From assembly GCF_009741265.1 (NCBI RefSeq), contig NZ_WOWL01000001.1:3596001-3660000 (forward strand): DNA of 64,000 nt, written 5' to 3'. Position numbers and translations under genes: made by a program. The stretch's first letter is position 1; each line of letters begins with the position of its first letter. Below the pieces are notes generated by a model. The model saw only the letters and a program-made list of their open reading frames with translations. It was not told the origin of the DNA and did not search any database. This document shows positions 60,617 through 64,000 of this stretch, in pieces. The stretch comes from Pseudarthrobacter sp. GA104 (GTDB lineage: Bacteria; Actinomycetota; Actinomycetes; Actinomycetales; Micrococcaceae).

Positions 60617-61713
60617 TGGTTGGCTCACCGACACCCCGGCCCGTCGCTGTTCCGGAGAGTCCCACCGCCCCGGTGGCACCGGACCGGATACTCCTGGGCC
60701 TGAACACGTTCGGCGACGTCGGCGAGAATGCGGACGGAAGCCCGCAGCCGCATGCCCGGGTACTCCGCCAGCTGCTTGAAGAGGCTCAGATGGCGGACGC
60801 CGTCGGACTCCATGCGTTTGGCGTGGGCGAGCACCACCGCAAGGACTATGCCGTTTCAGCGCCGGAAGTCTTCCTCGCCGCCGCTGCCGCCCGCACCACC
60901 CGGATCCGGCTGGGCTCAGCCGTCACGGTCCTGAGCTCCGATGACCCCATCCGCGTGTTCCAGCGTTTCTCCACCGTGGATGCCCTTTCCAACGGCCGCG
61001 CTGAAGTCATGCTGGGCCGCGGCTCCTTCATCGAGTCCTTCCCGCTGTTCGGACTGGACCTCGCAGACTACGAGCTCCTGTTCGAGGAAAAACTCGAGCT
61101 CTTTGACAAGGTGCGGGCTCAGAAACCAGTGCACTGGGAGGGCCGTACCAGGCCGCCCGTGGCCGGGCTGAGCGTGTACCCGCCGCTCGAGCGGCACCTG
61201 CTGCCCACCTGGATCGGCGTCGGCGGCACCCCCGAGTCCGTGCTGAGGTGCGCCCAATACGGCTATCCCATCATCTTCGCGATCATCGGCGGGCAGCCGC
61301 GTGGCTTCCGGCCGCTGGTGGACCTGTACCGCGAGGCCATGGCCAAGTACGGCCACCCGATGCAGCAGGTTGCCACGCATTCTCCCGGACACGTGGCGGA
61401 GACCGACGAGCAGGCCAGGGAGGAACTCTTCCCGCACTGGCTGAAGCTGCGGAACAAGCTCGGCGCTGAACGGGGCTGGGGGCCTGCCGGACGGGGCGAG
61501 TTTGAGGCGCTGTGCGCTCCGGAAGGGGCGCTGTATGTCGGCTCCCCGGAAACGGTGGCGCGCAAGATCGTGCTGCTGAAACAGAACCTGGGCGTGGACC
61601 GCTTCGACCTTAAATACAGCAACGGGCCGCTGCCGCACTCTGCAATGATGCGCTCCATCGAGCTGCTGGGTACGGCCGTGGCGCCGCGCGTGGCTGAACT
61701 GCTCGGCACCTGA
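60616..61713 (+). CDS. LLM-class (luciferase-like) flavin-dependent oxidoreductase
   Basis: 365-aa TIM-barrel protein that likely uses FMN or F420. Family patterns are LLEEAQMADAVGLHAFGVGE followed by HHRKDYAVSAPEVFLAAAAA, IRLGSAVTVLSSDDPIRVFQ, and GRAEVMLGRGSFIESFPLFG. The C-terminal part has GSPETVARKIVLLKQNLGVD. The TGATG overlap with hemB means it is translated together with heme genes, and hemL follows 36 bases later. No role in heme synthesis is established; the substrate is unknown. Confidence 0.87.
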   Translation: MVGSPTPRPVAVPESPTAPVAPDRILLGLNTFGDVGENADGSPQPHARVLRQLLEEAQMADAVGLHAFGVGEHHRKDYAVSAPEVFLAAAAARTTRIRLGSAVTVLSSDDPIRVFQRFSTVDALSNGRAEVMLGRGSFIESFPLFGLDLADYELLFEEKLELFDKVRAQKPVHWEGRTRPPVAGLSVYPPLERHLLPTWIGVGGTPESVLRCAQYGYPIIFAIIGGQPRGFRPLVDLYREAMAKYGHPMQQVATHSPGHVAETDEQAREELFPHWLKLRNKLGAERGWGPAGRGEFEALCAPEGALYVGSPETVARKIVLLKQNLGVDRFDLKYSNGPLPHSAMMRSIELLGTAVAPRVAELLGT

Positions 61714-61749
61714 CGCACCCGGCGCCGGCCACCTGAGAGAATAGGAACC

Positions 61750-63081
61750 ATGACTGCCAGCAACCCTCGCAACGAGGAACTCTTCGACCGCGCCCGCCAG
61801 TTGATGCCGGGCGGGGTCAACTCACCGGTCCGTGCCTTCGGGTCCGTGGGCGGTACCCCGCGCTTCATGGTCTCCGCCAAGGGACCGTACCTCACGGACG
61901 CCGACGGCAAGGAATACGTGGACCTTGTCTGCTCCTGGGGTCCGGCGCTGCTGGGCCACGCCCACCCGGCTGTGCTGGAGGCCGTCCACGCCGCCGTGGA
62001 CCGCGGCCTGTCCTTCGGAGCGTCCACCCCGGACGAGGCCAACCTGGCGGAAATCGTGAAGGACCGCGTACCCGCAGTCGAGCGCCTCCGGATGGTGTCC
62101 ACCGGCACCGAAGCCACCATGACCGCCGTGCGCCTGGCCCGCGGCTTCACCGGACGCAACCTCATCATCAAGTTTGCCGGCTGCTACCACGGCCACCTGG
62201 ACGGACTCCTTGCCGCCGCAGGGTCCGGCGTCGCCACCCTCGCCCTGCCGGGTTCCGCCGGCGTCACCGAGGCCACGGCCGCAGAAACGCTGGTGCTTCC
62301 CTACAACGACCTCGCCGCCGTCAAGGAAGCCTTCGCCACCCACGGGCCCAACATCGCCGCTGTCATCACGGAGGCAGCGCCGGCGAACATGGGCGTGGTG
62401 ACACCGGAAGAAGGCTTCAACCTGGGCCTGTCCCGCATCACCCGCGAACACGGGGCGCTGCTCATCGTGGACGAAGTGCTCACCGGGTTCCGCACCGGCT
62501 ATTCCGGCTACTGGGGCCTGACCGGCGGGGCGCCGGACGCCGCCGAGCCGTGGACGCCGGACCTGCTCACCTTCGGCAAAGTCATCGGTGGAGGGATGCC
62601 GACGGCGGCCCTCGGCGGACGTGCCGACGTCATGGACTACCTCGCGCCCACCGGCCCGGTGTACCAGGCGGGAACACTGTCCGGAAACCCTGTGGCGATG
62701 GCGGCCGGCGTGGCCACGCTGACTCATGCCACCCGCGATGTCTACTCCTTCATCGACGTCCGTTCGCTGGAACTCTCCTCTGCCCTGTCCGGCGCCCTGG
62801 ACGCCGCCGGGGTGGACCACTCGATCCAGTTTGCCGGCAACCTCTTCTCGGTGGCCTTCGGCACCTCAGCCAACGGCGTCCACAACTACGCTGACGCCCA
62901 GGCGCAGGAGAGCTTCCGCTACGCGCCGTTCTTCCACTCGATGCTGGAGTCCGGGGTGTACCTGCCGCCGTCGGTCTTTGAGGCCTGGTTCCTGTCCGCT
63001 GCTCACGACGACGCGGCCATGAACCGGATCTATGATGCACTGCCTGCCGCAGCCAAGGCGGCAGCAGCGGCCCGGGGCTAG
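61750..63081 (+). CDS. hemL: Glutamate-1-semialdehyde 2,1-aminomutase
   Basis: 443-aa PLP enzyme making 5-aminolevulinate, the step after HemA. Opening motif [23 protein letters not shown] lysine Lys277 in [19 protein letters not shown], and [18 protein letters not shown] and [19 protein letters not shown] as in all HemL. ATG at 61750 with AGGA four bases upstream. A GAGAAT at about 61736 could be a second, internal promoter. It ends the heme cluster, before a long bidirectional terminator. Confidence 0.96.
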   Translation: MTASNPRNEELFDRARQLMPGGVNSPVRAFGSVGGTPRFMVSAKGPYLTDADGKEYVDLVCSWGPALLGHAHPAVLEAVHAAVDRGLSFGASTPDEANLAEIVKDRVPAVERLRMVSTGTEATMTAVRLARGFTGRNLIIKFAGCYHGHLDGLLAAAGSGVATLALPGSAGVTEATAAETLVLPYNDLAAVKEAFATHGPNIAAVITEAAPANMGVVTPEEGFNLGLSRITREHGALLIVDEVLTGFRTGYSGYWGLTGGAPDAAEPWTPDLLTFGKVIGGGMPTAALGGRADVMDYLAPTGPVYQAGTLSGNPVAMAAGVATLTHATRDVYSFIDVRSLELSSALSGALDAAGVDHSIQFAGNLFSVAFGTSANGVHNYADAQAQESFRYAPFFHSMLESGVYLPPSVFEAWFLSAAHDDAAMNRIYDALPAAAKAAAAARG

Positions 63082-63103
63082 AAACTCCGGAACATCCCGG
63101 CCA

Positions 63104-63154
63104 CACATAAAGAAATCCCCGGCTGCGGGCTGCAGCCGGGGATTTCTTTATGTG
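63104..63154. terminator. 22-bp perfect bidirectional terminator after hemL
   Basis: Arms 63104-63125 and 63133-63154 are exact reverse complements around a 7-base loop. An A-rich left side (ATAAAGAAAT) and a T-rich right side allow termination on both strands between hemL and the opposing ABC gene. Confidence 0.95.
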
Positions 63155-63163
63155 CTTCGGGAA

Positions 63164-63901
63164 CTACAGGACGTCCGAGAGGAAGCCCTTGAGGCGGTCC
63201 GTTGCCGGTGCGGTGAAGATCTGCTCCGGCGGCCCGGATTCCACAACCACTCCGGCGTCCATGAACGTCACGGTGTTCGAGACGTTGCGGGAGAAGCCCA
63301 TTTCGTGGGTCACCACCACCATGGTCATGCCCCCCTTCGCGAGGTCGGCCATCAGCGCCAGGACTCCCTTAACAAGCTCGGGGTCCAGCGCGGAGGTGGC
63401 CTCATCAAAGAACATCACCTCCGGCTTCATGGCAAGTGCCCGGGCGATGGCAACGCGCTGCTGCTGGCCTCCGGAAAGGTTTGCCGGGCGGGCATCGGCC
63501 TTGTGCCTCAGGCCCACCAGGTCCAACTGCTCCAGGGCCTCGGCGCGTGCCTGCTCCTTGGAGAGTTTGCGCAGCTTCCGCAGCGCGAGGGATACGTTGT
63601 CCACCACGGTCTTGTGCGGGAACAGGTTGAACTGCTGGAACACCATGCCGATCCGTTGCCGCAGCTCGTCCGGGTTGTCCTTCAGGACCGAACGGCCATC
63701 CAGGAGGATGTCGCCCTGGTCCGGCTCGATCAGCCGGTTCATGACGCGCAGGAGGGTGGACTTGCCCGACCCCGATGGGCCGATCACCGAGGCAGTGGTG
63801 CCCTTCTCCACGTGCAGGTCGATGCCGCGGAGAACATGGTTGTGGCCGAAGGAGAGGTGCAGGTTCTTGCCGGTCAGGGTTCCGGAAGCGAATTCCGTCA
63901 T
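63164..63901 (-). CDS. Polar amino-acid ABC transporter ATP-binding protein
   Basis: 245 aa. Walker [21 protein letters not shown]-loop [18 protein letters not shown], signature [16 protein letters not shown], Walker [15 protein letters not shown], and switch [14 protein letters not shown]. Same family as GluA at 25620 but clearly a separate paralogue. Last gene of a minus-strand operon; its ATG overlaps the stop of the upstream permease gene by ATGA. Substrate unknown. Confidence 0.92.
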   Translation of the reverse strand: MTEFASGTLTGKNLHLSFGHNHVLRGIDLHVEKGTTASVIGPSGSGKSTLLRVMNRLIEPDQGDILLDGRSVLKDNPDELRQRIGMVFQQFNLFPHKTVVDNVSLALRKLRKLSKEQARAEALEQLDLVGLRHKADARPANLSGGQQQRVAIARALAMKPEVMFFDEATSALDPELVKGVLALMADLAKGGMTMVVVTHEMGFSRNVSNTVTFMDAGVVVESGPPEQIFTAPATDRLKGFLSDVL

Positions 63902-64000
63902 GCCTGTGCCCCCTTGCCGATAGGTGCTGCCAGCTCATCCGGTTCCTTCTTTTCCGGCTTGCCGGTTCGCAGCCGGTGGTCGATGAAGTTCACGAAGTGG
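63898..64000 (-). CDS. Amino-acid ABC transporter permease, C-terminal 33 residues only
   Basis: An open frame enters at base 64000 and ends in TGA at 63898-63900. It reads [18 protein letters not shown] and then a charged tail ending GKGAQA. A short amphipathic segment followed by Lys/Glu is a common ending of polar amino-acid permeases, and the ATGA overlap with the ATPase gene supports this. The rest of the gene is outside the window. Confidence 0.7.
   Translation of the reverse strand, partial: HFVNFIDHRLRTGKPEKKEPDELAAPIGKGAQA

Overview
The window is a GC-rich, gene-dense stretch of chromosome from an actinobacterium, most likely a soil Micrococcaceae of the Arthrobacter / Pseudarthrobacter type. 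This assignment is inference. It rests on the frequent GTG starts, an actinobacterial DapD, a coproporphyrin-type heme pathway (HemQ/ChdC), the small actinobacterial families DUF3117 and DUF3107, and gene neighbourhoods also known from mycobacteria (fdxA-dapC; dapD/dapE with LOG, DivIVA-like and DUF3117 genes; O-methyltransferase-sigE-anti-sigma-tatB-mrp; TetR-DUF3107-moeZ-DEAD helicase). I see no insertion sequence, prophage, tRNA, rRNA or CRISPR array. The content is mainly housekeeping and transport.

Layout: 1-2.2 kb, rmuC (cut by the window edge) and ychF. 2.3-9.8 kb, a peptide-type ABC importer with two substrate-binding lipoproteins, two permeases and a fused double ATPase. 9.8-13.9 kb, an SGNH lipoprotein, typA, and an AbiEi/DUF559-type gene bracketed by palindromic repeats. 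13.9-18.5 kb, an SH3-like protein, fdxA-dapC, gltA and galE. 18.6-23 kb, a TetR regulator, an unknown gene, a lytic-transglycosylase-like protein, then divergent dapD and dapE. 23-26.4 kb, a gluABCD-type amino-acid importer. 26.5-30 kb, LOG protein, DivIVA-like protein, PIG-V-type mannosyltransferase and DUF3117. 29.4-36.4 kb, O-methyltransferase, sigE/anti-sigma/tatB, and the opposing operon MgtE_N-CBS / DUF1003 / mrp, then a stress-type membrane protein. 36.5-44 kb, aminopeptidase P, a PHP phosphoesterase, a small secreted protein, an orphan DNA methyltransferase behind a DEAD-box helicase, and an RNB ribonuclease. 44-47.8 kb, thiE divergent from a TPP-riboswitch-controlled thiO-thiS-thiG operon and a pterin dehydratase. 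47.8-50.4 kb, a small membrane protein, DUF3107, TetR and moeZ. 50.6-63.1 kb, almost the whole heme pathway: hemA divergent from hemE-cgoX-(unknown surface protein)-chdC-cpfC-hemC-hemD-hemB-(LLM flavin enzyme)-hemL. 63.1-64 kb, the start of another amino-acid ABC importer.

How the parts work together: dapC, dapD and dapE supply the succinylase route to diaminopimelate and lysine. The heme block can carry glutamyl-tRNA through to coproheme and then protoheme by the coproporphyrin-dependent route. ThiO, ThiS and ThiG form the thiazole half of thiamine under direct TPP feedback. Several genes (ychF, dapE, gluA, the LOG gene, tatB, the PHP gene) have a TANNNT -10 box only 6 to 8 bases before the start codon, so they look leaderless.

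The most unusual structures are non-coding: a 159-base palindrome built from six motif copies at an exact 32-base period between moeZ and hemA; repeats flanking the AbiEi/DUF559 gene; a hairpin family shared by two convergent intergenic regions; a 17-base-pair perfect hairpin inside a coding region; a clean inverted repeat upstream of chdC; and an attenuator-like hairpin plus an 11-codon leader ORF in the peptide importer. I did not find a convincing new multi-gene system. The AbiEi/DUF559 gene with its repeats and the Ala/Pro-rich membrane protein inside the heme operon are the best protein-level leads.
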